Shown one piece after another: positions 36,482 through 44,946 of a stretch of DNA of 64,000 nt (positions within the stretch are counted from its first letter, which is position 1; every line of letters starts with the position of its first letter). The notes under the pieces are model-generated. The model was not told where the DNA came from and made no database searches. It was given only the letters and a program-made list of their open reading frames with translations. The translations under genes and the position numbers were made by a program. Origin of the DNA: Phycisphaerales bacterium UBA7800 (lineage in GTDB: Bacteria; Planctomycetota; Phycisphaerae; Phycisphaerales; Phycisphaeraceae). The stretch is from NCBI GenBank assembly GCA_002480565.1, contig DLCK01000041.1:33313-97312 (forward strand), given 5' to 3'.

Positions 36482-37527
36482 GAGTCCACCTTCCCATCAA
36501 TCATCTGCGAACGAACGGTGACTTTTCGATAGGTGATGGTCTTGCGGCGATTGGTGTAAGTGATCAGCAGATCACGACCTCGCGCGATGATGGCAGGATA
36601 GGAATATTCGCCTTCTGCCGTTTCCAAATCCAACTTCACAGGCCATGTTTGCCCGTTGTCCATCGACAAGGCAAGTGTCAAGGGCGAACGATCCCCCCAG
36701 TTTTCACTAATGGGATTATAGACCAGTGCCAACGTACCATCATCAAATCGCACCGCATCAAGTCCACTGTTATTGTTGGGTAAATCGGTTCGATACGCAT
36801 CTGACCATGTGACACCGCCATCAATGGAATCGCTTCGGTAGATCCAACCATCTCCGCTTCGCAGAAGCATATGCACAATGCCGGGTTGACTTTCCCAAAG
36901 GGTCGGCTGAATGACACCTTCGCCGCGCGTTTGCTGATGGTCATAACTCACCAGATCACTGCTGCTCCAATCCAAAACATTGTCACTGCGGTCAACAAAC
37001 GCATTCCAGTTTGCGTTTTCACCTTTACCAATTTCGATGGATGCCGGAGCGAGAATCGCGCCATCATGCAAAAGAATCGGCTTGTTTTTCACCGGCCCAC
37101 GTCCACCGATATCGCCAGCAACCACCTCACGAGGATCAGACCATGATTGGCCTGCATCATCCGAAGTTATGACATAAGTCCGCCAGACATGCACGTCTTT
37201 ACCGACCTTAAACCACAACCATGTTTTGCCCGCATAATCAAAGAGTACCGGATTCCAATGCGGCTGGTCATTGATCTTGGCAACCACTTGCGGTTCACTC
37301 CAACCTTGATCGGTACGACGCGACAGCCAGATGGACACATCGTCCTTACCTTCCTTGCTGCCACCAAACCATGAGGCAAGAATCGATCCATCGGAAACCT
37401 GTTCAAGTGTGGAGGCGTGAACCTCGCCGGGGAATTGATCAGTGGGAAAAATATTTTCACAGACACATTGATCAATCACAACGGACTGATCAGTAACATT
37501 GGATACGGTACAATTCATGGGTAACAA
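36478..37527 (-). CDS. Sialidase-family (BNR/Asp-box) glycosidase
   Basis: The 349-aa protein is a single six-bladed propeller of the sialidase superfamily. Asp boxes are seen in 'SDDAGQSWSDP', 'SIDGGVTWSDA' and 'SMDNGQTWPVK', with 'HASTLEQVSDGSILASWFGG' at the start and 'GRGPVKNKPILLHDG' before the middle. The family cleaves terminal sialic acid, but many planctomycete members probably act on other glycans. No signal peptide was seen. The gene is 4 bp after the LacI regulator and overlaps the sulfatase. Confidence 0.85.
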   Translation of the reverse strand: MLPMNCTVSNVTDQSVVIDQCVCENIFPTDQFPGEVHASTLEQVSDGSILASWFGGSKEGKDDVSIWLSRRTDQGWSEPQVVAKINDQPHWNPVLFDYAGKTWLWFKVGKDVHVWRTYVITSDDAGQSWSDPREVVAGDIGGRGPVKNKPILLHDGAILAPASIEIGKGENANWNAFVDRSDNVLDWSSSDLVSYDHQQTRGEGVIQPTLWESQPGIVHMLLRSGDGWIYRSDSIDGGVTWSDAYRTDLPNNNSGLDAVRFDDGTLALVYNPISENWGDRSPLTLALSMDNGQTWPVKLDLETAEGEYSYPAIIARGRDLLITYTNRRKTITYRKVTVRSQMIDGKVDS

Positions 37528-37531
37528 CTTT

Positions 37532-38536
37532 CTATTCTTGAATCATCCACTGCAAAGCAATGGGACAGGCATCTAAGGGTTGATCAGGCTTAGCAATTTT
37601 GGCAGCAATGGACGCGACAGCTTTTTGTGCCAAGGCCTGACTGTCATGCTTGAGCATGGTGATCGACGCGCCCATCGTATCATTCATCGGATGCCCGATG
37701 AGCAACAGATGTAAATCTTCGGGAATACGTATGCCATGCTGACAGGCATAGGAGACAACTTGATACATCAGGGTATGACGGCGGGTAATCAAAGCCGTGG
37801 GACGCTGTGAATCCTCAAACAACTGCGCGATCCACTCAAACGCTTTGCGTCCGTGTGGAATGTTTTTCACCAGCGGATTTAAGTCATGGTTTGACATCGC
37901 CTGTAAATACCCCGTAACCGGATCGTGTTGGCTGTAGTGTGCTTCAAAACCCGGTTTATCTTCAAAGACATGTGCCAGGCAGATACGCTCATGTCCCATC
38001 TCGATTAATTGCGTCGTCGCATCGTGAACACTTTTTTGATACTCGTAATACACCGCATCTGACTCAAGCTTGCGTGCCATCCATATCGCCGGCAGATGAT
38101 GCATGCGAATCAAATGATGCAGACGATCCGGGACGCATTTTTTATAGTTGATCAACATGCCATCCACGGAGTGTTCCAGCAACACCTGTGGCAGTTCGGT
38201 ATCGCTTTGAAGCTGCTGATCGTCAATCACCGTCAAAACAAGCTTCAAGCCCATGGCTTCCAAAGCATCATGAAGGCAATACAATTCCGTTTCGTGCAAC
38301 ACGCTCCGTGAAGCATCCCGACTCATCAATAATGCCACGCTACCAAACCGACCATTGCGCATGGTGCGTGCGGAGGTGTTCACACGGTATCCCATCTCCT
38401 GGGCGACCTGTCGAATCACCGTCGCGCGGCGGACGGCATCGGGACGTTTGGCTTTGTATGAACCGCTTAACACGCGGGACACCGTCATGGGGGTCACGCC
38501 AACCTGCTTGGCAATATCATGAATGGTAGACATCAA
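37532..38536 (-). CDS. LacI-family transcriptional regulator
   Basis: The N-terminal helix-turn-helix 'STIHDIAKQVGVTPMTVSRVL' and hinge region are typical of LacI. The following 270 residues form the sugar-binding domain ('SVALLMSRDAS', 'DGMLINYKK', 'ALITRRHTLMYQV'). The 334-aa length is standard. It stands in the middle of the operon, not at its head, and probably represses the whole set in response to a sugar released by the sialidase, esterase and propeller enzymes. The palindrome at 43046-43065, ahead of the first gene of the operon, is a possible operator. Confidence 0.92.
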   Translation of the reverse strand: MMSTIHDIAKQVGVTPMTVSRVLSGSYKAKRPDAVRRATVIRQVAQEMGYRVNTSARTMRNGRFGSVALLMSRDASRSVLHETELYCLHDALEAMGLKLVLTVIDDQQLQSDTELPQVLLEHSVDGMLINYKKCVPDRLHHLIRMHHLPAIWMARKLESDAVYYEYQKSVHDATTQLIEMGHERICLAHVFEDKPGFEAHYSQHDPVTGYLQAMSNHDLNPLVKNIPHGRKAFEWIAQLFEDSQRPTALITRRHTLMYQVVSYACQHGIRIPEDLHLLLIGHPMNDTMGASITMLKHDSQALAQKAVASIAAKIAKPDQPLDACPIALQWMIQE

Positions 38537-38572
38537 TGAACCTCATAAAAAATTTCAGCACTGCTTTGCACT

Positions 38573-39241
38573 TTAATGACTCACCGCGTAAACACATGAC
38601 AACGGATTCATAAAGGATTGGATGCATCCTGCAAGATAGGCTCCCTGCAGCTTCCTGACCCAATCCGCAAAATGAACATGATCACAAAGCAGGTTTTGAA
38701 TATCACCCAATTGCCCTGTAAAACCAAACAGGTCAATGACGGGGACTTCACAGTCACGCATGATACGATCAGCAGCCTGATTGTACATGTCCAAATCCGC
38801 TTCGTAACGATGCATGTCCGGCTTTAATTGATTGTGAATCGAACCATTGACCGGGGTGGATCGAATCCAGACAAACGGGATGCCATAGGACTTGACCGTT
38901 GCGACCATCTGCTGGACATTGCGTTGATAGTCCGTCAAAACAACCTGGCAGCCATCCGATCCCAAAAACCGTTTGATATCGTGCAAGCCACAGTTTGCAA
39001 GCACCATGTCAATGCGATCACCTTCACGCTGCATAACTTTCGTAAGGATATTCAAAGCCCGATTCGAATCGCCACAGTTCACCACCGCAGGTTCATCCAA
39101 ATCAACCTGTGATCGTTCAATTAAATCCGGAGTCCGATCAACCCAATCAATACCTTGCCCCATCGCCTGCTTAAGCGTTGGGAAGTAGTGAATGGATATG
39201 CTGTCACCGATTAATAAAATGCGCATTGATTTAAACTCCAT
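38573..39241 (-). CDS. SGNH/GDSL-type hydrolase
   Basis: The 222-aa protein has 'RILLIGDSISIHYFP' (nucleophile Ser), 'NCGDSNRAL', 'VLANCGLHDIKR' and 'CDHVHFADW' (Asp-His of the triad). It lacks a signal peptide and is shorter than the operon-1 esterase. I use the ATG at 39241, which overlaps the TGA of the upstream gene (TGATG), implying translational coupling; an internal ATG at 39226 starts directly at the first strand. Deacylation of a sugar in the glycan handled by this operon is the likely role. Confidence 0.85.
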   Translation of the reverse strand: MEFKSMRILLIGDSISIHYFPTLKQAMGQGIDWVDRTPDLIERSQVDLDEPAVVNCGDSNRALNILTKVMQREGDRIDMVLANCGLHDIKRFLGSDGCQVVLTDYQRNVQQMVATVKSYGIPFVWIRSTPVNGSIHNQLKPDMHRYEADLDMYNQAADRIMRDCEVPVIDLFGFTGQLGDIQNLLCDHVHFADWVRKLQGAYLAGCIQSFMNPLSCVYAVSH

Positions 39242-40191
39242 CACCTGCCAGCAGGCTCCGCATCTCCCAAAGTCCAACGCACACTGGATTGGCCTTGAGC
39301 TTTGGGGGGGACAGAAATCATCGGGCTGACGGTTTCAAGCTCGATATATTGTGGGCAAAAGTAAACTTCAAAATTCGAATCTTCACTTGGGAATGCATCC
39401 TGCTGGTATGGATCAAAATATTTGACCAACCGATACGCGTTCCAGTTGTAAACCATCTTTGCCTGCTTGAGGAAAAAATAAACCTTCTTTTTGTCCGGGA
39501 TGCCCTGGTGCGTTAGATGATAAAAGCCTTGGCGTTCAGCGATGTTCTGAACCGGGATATGCTTGCGCTCACTGAGCTTTAAATCCCAGATCGGACGAGC
39601 AGAAAATGGCGGATACACACCAATTTGCCCAAGCGGTTTGACCTGTGACACACCCCAGAAACTCACGGGGATCGTTTGCGTCGAATGATTCTCCAGACGA
39701 TGCGTCAGTACCAATTCCGGCTGATCATTCATCAGTTTTATTTCAATGCTCAAGCGAAAATGTTTCGAAGGATGCAACTGGCCTTGCAGCCTGAAGGTTT
39801 GGTCATCGACCCTTTCAAACGTGTAACATCCCCGATCAACATATGGATCGGGTGGCCAACCCAGTTCGCTTTGAGGTGCCAGCCAGAGTTTGTATCCGCC
39901 GTAGTTGATCCATTTTTTCTGCGTTGGCGAATACACCTTTCCCAATTCACGGGTGTTCTCCCAAAGGATGTTGTTCTGGCCAATTCGTGCAAAGGACATG
40001 ATGCGTCCGATTTGTGGCACAAGGATCAACTCGATAACACCGTTACTGATTCTGCGTGCATATGGCCACCCTTGATAGTCGATTGTCTGCACGCGCACGG
40101 ATGCTTGAAGCTGATTGCTCTGCAATAAACTGATTGCCATAACAAATAGGCATAAACTGATTCGAATTGTGAAAAGCAACGTTTTAAACAT
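39241..40191 (-). CDS. Exported DUF4380-type protein
   Basis: A signal peptide (ending near 'QLQAS') precedes a beta-sandwich protein with 'ISNGVIELILVPQIGRIMSF' and 'INYGGYKLWLAPQSELGWPP', the hallmark blocks of DUF4380, which relates to galactose-mutarotase-like folds. Function is unproven. The position between a pilin-like gene and an SGNH esterase suggests a sugar-binding or epimerase-type job in the periplasm. Confidence 0.8.
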   Translation of the reverse strand: MFKTLLFTIRISLCLFVMAISLLQSNQLQASVRVQTIDYQGWPYARRISNGVIELILVPQIGRIMSFARIGQNNILWENTRELGKVYSPTQKKWINYGGYKLWLAPQSELGWPPDPYVDRGCYTFERVDDQTFRLQGQLHPSKHFRLSIEIKLMNDQPELVLTHRLENHSTQTIPVSFWGVSQVKPLGQIGVYPPFSARPIWDLKLSERKHIPVQNIAERQGFYHLTHQGIPDKKKVYFFLKQAKMVYNWNAYRLVKYFDPYQQDAFPSEDSNFEVYFCPQYIELETVSPMISVPPKAQGQSSVRWTLGDAEPAGR

Positions 40192-40196
40192 ATCAA

Positions 40197-40832
40197 TTAT
40201 GGTGTGTACATTTTTCCAATGATCTCGCTTGTGCTACTGACATGGCCATCGTAGTACGAGAAGTTGGCGGTTTGACCGACATGACGAAGATCGGTTTTAT
40301 TCTGTAGCCAACCTGCGCTATCGACGTAGCCGGTGGTACCCGTTTTTTGCTTTGCTTCATACAAATGAACGGTCTGCGATGGCTTGAGAATCAAATTGGA
40401 GACCACGAAAAACTGATTGTAGTCCAGCAGAATTTGATCATTGACTTTGTCCCACAAATTGGCTTGGGAAAATGAAATCCGTGGGCTGTTGCCATACTTT
40501 TGCTGCCATGACACGCATTTGACAGGATCAGGATAGGCTATGACTTGATTGCTCATGTAGCGGGACAGGTAATAGGAATAGTACTTGCCACTGTAATAAC
40601 TGGCGGTCAGCCAACCATCGTTATCCGTGACGTACATGTTTGCAGCCAACTCGACTTGACGCATGTTGCTGGCGCATTGGACTTGCAGGCTGCGTTTACG
40701 CGCTGACCCGAGAGCTGGCAGGAGAATACTGATGAGCAATGAAACAATCGAGATCACGACCAACAATTCAATAAGCGTAAACGCTTCGCTACTGTTTACG
40801 ACTGGTTTGATGCGTTGATGGATTGTCTGCAT
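40197..40832 (-). CDS. Pilin-like secreted protein of carbohydrate operon 3
   Basis: The 211-aa protein carries 'EAFTLIELLVVISIVSLLI' after a short leader, 'LLPALGSARKRSLQVQCASN', and a C-terminal 'SYYDGHVSSTSE'. It is the shortest of three such proteins in this window and shares with them almost only the N-terminal 60 residues. It is placed second in the operon, 5 bp before the DUF4380 gene and after the propeller gene. The role is as for the other two: an anchored pseudopilin, tentatively tied to glycan capture or export. Confidence 0.88.
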   Translation of the reverse strand: MQTIHQRIKPVVNSSEAFTLIELLVVISIVSLLISILLPALGSARKRSLQVQCASNMRQVELAANMYVTDNDGWLTASYYSGKYYSYYLSRYMSNQVIAYPDPVKCVSWQQKYGNSPRISFSQANLWDKVNDQILLDYNQFFVVSNLILKPSQTVHLYEAKQKTGTTGYVDSAGWLQNKTDLRHVGQTANFSYYDGHVSSTSEIIGKMYTP

Positions 40833-40871
40833 GATGACCTCGTGCCTTTCCAGTCAATTGAAACAAGAGAC

Positions 40872-42983
40872 TTACTGCAACTGCCCGACGAACGCGCCGC
40901 CACCATTGGTTCCGATGTAGAGCTTATGAGTCTGCGGGCAATAACTCATGGATAAAATGACATCATGATCCAGTCCTTGGGACATTAGCTTCTTCCATGT
41001 TTGCCCGTTGTCCGTGGTGTAGTAGACGCCGATGTGTTTTTGATTTGGGGCAAAACCTGCCGAACCGATAGCGATCCATGCGTTAGGATCACCGGGAATA
41101 TTTTCGATGCCCACGCAACTCATTTGGCCTTTTTCATTGGGGAAAATGCGTTGCCAATCCTTGCCCCCGTTATCTGATTTTCGGATGCCTGATTTGTAAT
41201 AACCTGCATAAATACGATTGGGATTCTCTTTGGAAAAAGCCAGCGTTGCATTTTGATTCACTTTAGAGACGCAAGTCCAGCTATCCCCAGAATCCACGCT
41301 CTTAAAGATGCCAAGGCGTCGATCGCGTGCATAGATCACCGAATCATTCGTTGGCGAAATGTGTACTGAAGCCGGCGCCCATGAGGTGTACTTGCCGAAG
41401 GTATCAGGCAAGCCATCGGCACAGGATTGCCAGCTTTGGCCTTTATCCAGTGAACGGTAGACGCCGTGATTTTCGATCGTAACAAATAACTTGTTTTGAT
41501 TTTGATCCGACTGTGCGACACAGAGAATACCAAACGGTGGCAGTCCGCGGTGAATTCTCTGCCATTGATATCCGCCGTCGTTTGAGATGATGAGCGTACC
41601 ATCATGCGGATTTTTCCAATCCCGGGTAATGGCTGCAATCACTTCATCCGGATTTTTATTTGACACTGCAAAAGCAGGGGTTTCGTCCCAGGTCATGGCA
41701 AATTCATTGGAGACCGAATCGGGATGAAAGAAGGTTTTGCCTGCATCGTGGCTAACCATAATGCCGATATCCATGACACCTGCATAGAGCCGATTCGGAT
41801 CAAGCGGCGAAGCCTTCACGGTATAAACACACAAGGTTTCCAAGCCTTCGGGATAAACCTGCCAATGCTTGCCTGAATCCTCGCTGGCAAACACCGCATG
41901 CCAATCACCGACATAAATACGGTCCGTATCGATCGGATCAATGGCCATGCATTTGACCGAACTCAGACCAAGCCAGGTACCATTGCTCAGGTTCCAACCC
42001 TTGCGTGAAATGTCATCTTGATTGGCCGGAACTTTCAACCAACTATGTCCTGCATCGGTAGAACGGTAAATGCCATGAACCTTCGGCCTGTTGGAGACCG
42101 CATAGATAATGTCAGGACAATCGGGGGTAACTGCGACTTCCACGCAGCGGATCGTCTCATCGAAGCCGGTGTTGATTTGCTGCCAGCGATGCGCGTCTTG
42201 ATCTGTGGACTTCAAGACACCCTGCGTTCCCGCGGATACATACAGCGCCCGATCTTTGCCGGGACTGCGCGTGACGTGCCATATATCTGTTTTTTCGAGT
42301 ATGGCCTGCCAGTCAGACATGGGACCTTGACTGCGATAAAGTCCGCCCTCTTCACCGCGTGCCGAAACCCACAGCGTGTTAACACCCTTTGCTTTCTCAA
42401 GCCAGAGACTGCTGACGTGCTGACCTTTGAGCCCGCAATAGCGCCATGTCTTGCCTGCATCCAAACTTTGATAGACACCTTTGCGCGCAGTGCCCACAAA
42501 AACATGCTTGGGATTCTGCGGATCGACGGCCAGCAGGTCACCCCAGTTGCGCATGGGACCATTCCCATAGGACCAGAGTTCATCCGTAAGCAGTTGCCAT
42601 GATTCGCCAGCATTGGTGCTTTTAAAAACACCGCCACGCTCCGGGCGAAAACCTTCACCGGTGATGATGTAGAGCGTGTCATGGTTCGACGGATCAATCG
42701 CAATATCACAGACTTTAAGTGTTGCAAAATCACCTTTGAGCCCGTCATTCATAACTTGCCAGGACCGCCCGCGGTTGACACTTTTCATAAAGCCGCCTAC
42801 GTCACTGGCAGCATAGATCACCCTGTTATCACTCGAGCATATTTCAATATCCTGAATCGTTCCCCCGCTATCAAGCCCAAGGGACTGCCAAGCCACCTTC
42901 TGATAACCCGGCGTATCAGCCGAAACAACCGATCCGCAAAAAACAACAACCAGAAATCCAGCAATGATTGATTTGAACACCAT
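40872..42983 (-). CDS. Secreted double-propeller protein with eleven Asp boxes (GH74-like)
   Basis: A signal peptide (ending 'GSVVSA') is followed by about 680 residues with at least eleven Asp-box repeats, for example 'SVNRGRSWQ', 'SLDAGKTWR', 'SEDSGKHWQ', 'SVDSGDSWT' and 'TTDNGQTWK', spaced like the two seven-bladed propellers of GH74 xyloglucanases. I did not identify the catalytic Asp pair with confidence, so a non-enzymatic VPS10-like or Ycf48-like propeller remains possible. It is the first gene of the third carbohydrate operon and the likely main polysaccharide-acting component. Confidence 0.8.
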   Translation of the reverse strand: MVFKSIIAGFLVVVFCGSVVSADTPGYQKVAWQSLGLDSGGTIQDIEICSSDNRVIYAASDVGGFMKSVNRGRSWQVMNDGLKGDFATLKVCDIAIDPSNHDTLYIITGEGFRPERGGVFKSTNAGESWQLLTDELWSYGNGPMRNWGDLLAVDPQNPKHVFVGTARKGVYQSLDAGKTWRYCGLKGQHVSSLWLEKAKGVNTLWVSARGEEGGLYRSQGPMSDWQAILEKTDIWHVTRSPGKDRALYVSAGTQGVLKSTDQDAHRWQQINTGFDETIRCVEVAVTPDCPDIIYAVSNRPKVHGIYRSTDAGHSWLKVPANQDDISRKGWNLSNGTWLGLSSVKCMAIDPIDTDRIYVGDWHAVFASEDSGKHWQVYPEGLETLCVYTVKASPLDPNRLYAGVMDIGIMVSHDAGKTFFHPDSVSNEFAMTWDETPAFAVSNKNPDEVIAAITRDWKNPHDGTLIISNDGGYQWQRIHRGLPPFGILCVAQSDQNQNKLFVTIENHGVYRSLDKGQSWQSCADGLPDTFGKYTSWAPASVHISPTNDSVIYARDRRLGIFKSVDSGDSWTCVSKVNQNATLAFSKENPNRIYAGYYKSGIRKSDNGGKDWQRIFPNEKGQMSCVGIENIPGDPNAWIAIGSAGFAPNQKHIGVYYTTDNGQTWKKLMSQGLDHDVILSMSYCPQTHKLYIGTNGGGAFVGQLQ

Positions 42984-43600
42984 GGAATACCTTTTGTTTT
43001 CGATAACATTTTAAATATCATTATCCCCAAATAACACATAAAGTCAAATTTTATGCATAAAATTTATACAAACGCATCACCATAGAATCCACACAGGTCT
43101 TTTATTGTTTTCGTTAATATTTTATCGCAATACAGTTCAAATCCATGAACTGACAACAAGTTATCTCAATGCACCCAAAATCCAGACAAGAACACACATC
43201 AATAGATCGCAACATCAATCAATTCAGGAAAACTGACTGCAAATAATATCATCCAGCCAATACAGTCGTATCACAAAACATTAGGGTGATGTACACGAAG
43301 CACAGTCACCGATGCCCCATCAGCAAACTCTCCGTCAACTTCGAGTACGAAACGGCACCTGGCAATTTTCAACAACAATATCTATTGCACCCAGAATTTG
43401 GATCATCAGACACTTGGAGAGCAACAACGAAAAATCTGATACAAATCTCGTGTCACCAGTACCAAATACAGTGCCAAGAAAACCGCTCCGGTGCCAGAAA
43501 TGGTGCCAAATCTCAGTCTGGGATAGGCGTTTGCTGTCAAGAACTGACAAAAGAACGACTCAACACAAATCAACCCAATTTACCCTAACTCTCGCCCCGT
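42984..43600. other. Gene-free AT-rich interval upstream of carbohydrate operon 3
   Basis: The left part should contain the operon promoter, including the palindrome at 43046-43065. The rest shows only short frames without recognisable products. It ends at the right tRNA-Gly repeat. Confidence 0.55.
43046..43065. promoter_or_regulatory. Perfect 20-bp palindrome, candidate LacI operator
   Basis: AAATTTTATG followed by its exact complement CATAAAATTT lies 63 bp upstream of the propeller gene. Size, symmetry and central GC step suit a LacI-family operator; the regulator encoded in the same operon is the natural candidate. Confidence 0.45.
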
Positions 43601-43698
43601 GCGCAAAATAAACAACGGCTGACATTTGCTGTCAGCCGTTGTCAAAGAGCGGGTGAACGGACTCGAACCGTCGACAATCACGTTGGCAACGGGGTGTT
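43601..43698. repeat. 98-bp direct repeat (right copy) with tRNA-Gly 3' part and terminator
   Basis: Same orientation and nearly the same sequence as 30803-30900, 12.8 kb away. The hairpin is a perfect 13-bp stem (43612-43624 with 43630-43642). The tRNA-Gly(GCC) 3' fragment occupies 43648-43691 on the minus strand. Confidence 0.85.
43648..43691 (-). pseudogene. 3' fragment of tRNA-Gly(GCC), right copy
   Basis: It is the same fragment as at 30850-30893, from the anticodon loop to the discriminator base, with the 5' half missing. Confidence 0.8.
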
Positions 43699-43934
43699 GT
43701 GGGTTGCAAGTAACGATTTATCAAATGGTTATACCGTGCGCAGAAAACGGGGCCGGATTCGGTGACATGGGGGCGAATTGCGTAAAGCCCAGTAGTAAAA
43801 CAGGTTGCAAAATTTGGCGTCTGGGGCTACTGGGCCTGGTTTGGCACCATGGCCACGACGTTGGGCCGTGGGGCGTTCGGGTGGGTTCGGTGGCCATGGA
43901 TGCCACCAAGCGTCTGGTAAGCCCGTGTGGCCAA

Positions 43935-44033
43935 ACTCCACACACTCCCCATATCCGTGTTCAACGCAGCCGTTTCGGTAGCGATGCCACCCTGCCGGTG
44001 ATCAAAATCACTGTGCACCTTCTTGCTGCGTAA
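43935..44033 (+). pseudogene. C-terminal remnant of a DDE transposase
   Basis: About 33 codons reproduce the tail of transposase copy 1 ('HIRVQRSRFGSDATLPVIKI' and 'LLAA' before the stop). The downstream flank to 44196 also matches 30637-30797. Everything upstream of the tail is lost. Confidence 0.85.
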
Positions 44034-44196
44034 AACCCAATCAAAATCCGCATATCCAATGAACAAAGCAACCCAATGTGAATGCTTCGGCATGCGTGTT
44101 ACGTGTTTATTGAACCGAATTAAGCGAAATCATGCGTTTCAAAGACGAGGGAAACACGTCAAACCAGCGCAACAGTCTGCTGCGCCGCTACAAGCC

Positions 44197-44940
44197 TTAC
44201 GGTGGATCAAGCCATTTACCATCTTTGCTTCGACGATATCCCTTACTAAGGACGTATTTGATTTCCCATGCATATGTTCGGTTTACGTGTTTGCCTCTAC
44301 TGGACAGCCGAATCCTATCACCGCGAGCTATTGCGCGATTAAGGAATTTCGTATTATTAGCCCGTTGTGCCGCCTTACGTTGGGCTTTGGGCATTCCCTT
44401 GTATACAGAGTCTGGTACCCAGTGAGTTTTGGCTCTTGATTTTTCACCAACTCTCGCATAGTAGCCTTTGTAATCCGACCACAACGGGTTGGCCGCCTTC
44501 CGAAATGCAATACGAATATCAGAGAGATGAGTGTATTTACCAAGCACTGTTATTCCGGGCTTTGAATATCGATCGCGGTTTTTTATTGCATAAGCGTGTG
44601 ATTTACTGATTTGCTTCCGCGCGGATTTGACGAGGCGATTAGTGATTGCCCGTGATCTTCGTGTTGATCGGACCCGTGTGGTACGACGGTTCGCAACCGT
44701 GCTTCGCCGTTTGGAGCCAACGCCAAGGCGACGACTGGAAGCAGTTCGTCGCCCAACTCTTGATTTTGCTACTCTCGACAAGCGTTTGGTGGTTCGCCGT
44801 GCGGGCTTGACTGCTTTTCGTCTTATTGTTGCGCGTTTTTGAGTTTTTGTCCGGCGACTACCTTTTGCCAACACGTCATGCGTGGCATGATTACTCATAA
44901 CAAACGAAGCACACAACATTATCAGGAGTATCTTCTTCAT
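44197..44940 (-). CDS. Exported Arg/Lys-rich protein of the vWA-motor operon
   Basis: A signal peptide (about 26 residues, ending 'DVLAK') is followed by about 90 residues dominated by Arg, Lys, Ser and Thr ('RRTTRVRSTRRSRA'), a histone-tail-like stretch. A C-terminal globular part of 110 residues ('AFRKAANPLWSDYKGYYARV', 'GYRRSKDGKWLDPP') follows. An exported, strongly basic protein could bind nucleic acid, lipopolysaccharide or teichoic-acid-like polymers outside the cytoplasm. It is the seventh gene of the operon, 6 bp after its neighbour. No family was recognised. Confidence 0.75.
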   Translation of the reverse strand: MKKILLIMLCASFVMSNHATHDVLAKGSRRTKTQKRATIRRKAVKPARRTTKRLSRVAKSRVGRRTASSRRLGVGSKRRSTVANRRTTRVRSTRRSRAITNRLVKSARKQISKSHAYAIKNRDRYSKPGITVLGKYTHLSDIRIAFRKAANPLWSDYKGYYARVGEKSRAKTHWVPDSVYKGMPKAQRKAAQRANNTKFLNRAIARGDRIRLSSRGKHVNRTYAWEIKYVLSKGYRRSKDGKWLDPP

Positions 44941-44946
44941 ATGTAA

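Noticed and set aside
42018..42602. 194-codon plus-strand frame opposite the propeller gene
   Set aside because: Shadow of the Asp-box protein.
43286..43611. Overlapping plus-strand frames left of the tRNA-Gly repeat
   Set aside because: No conserved features. One runs into the repeat, where its translation cannot be real.
30850..43691. Functional tRNA-Gly genes
   Set aside because: Both copies lack the 5' acceptor strand, the D arm and the 5' anticodon stem.
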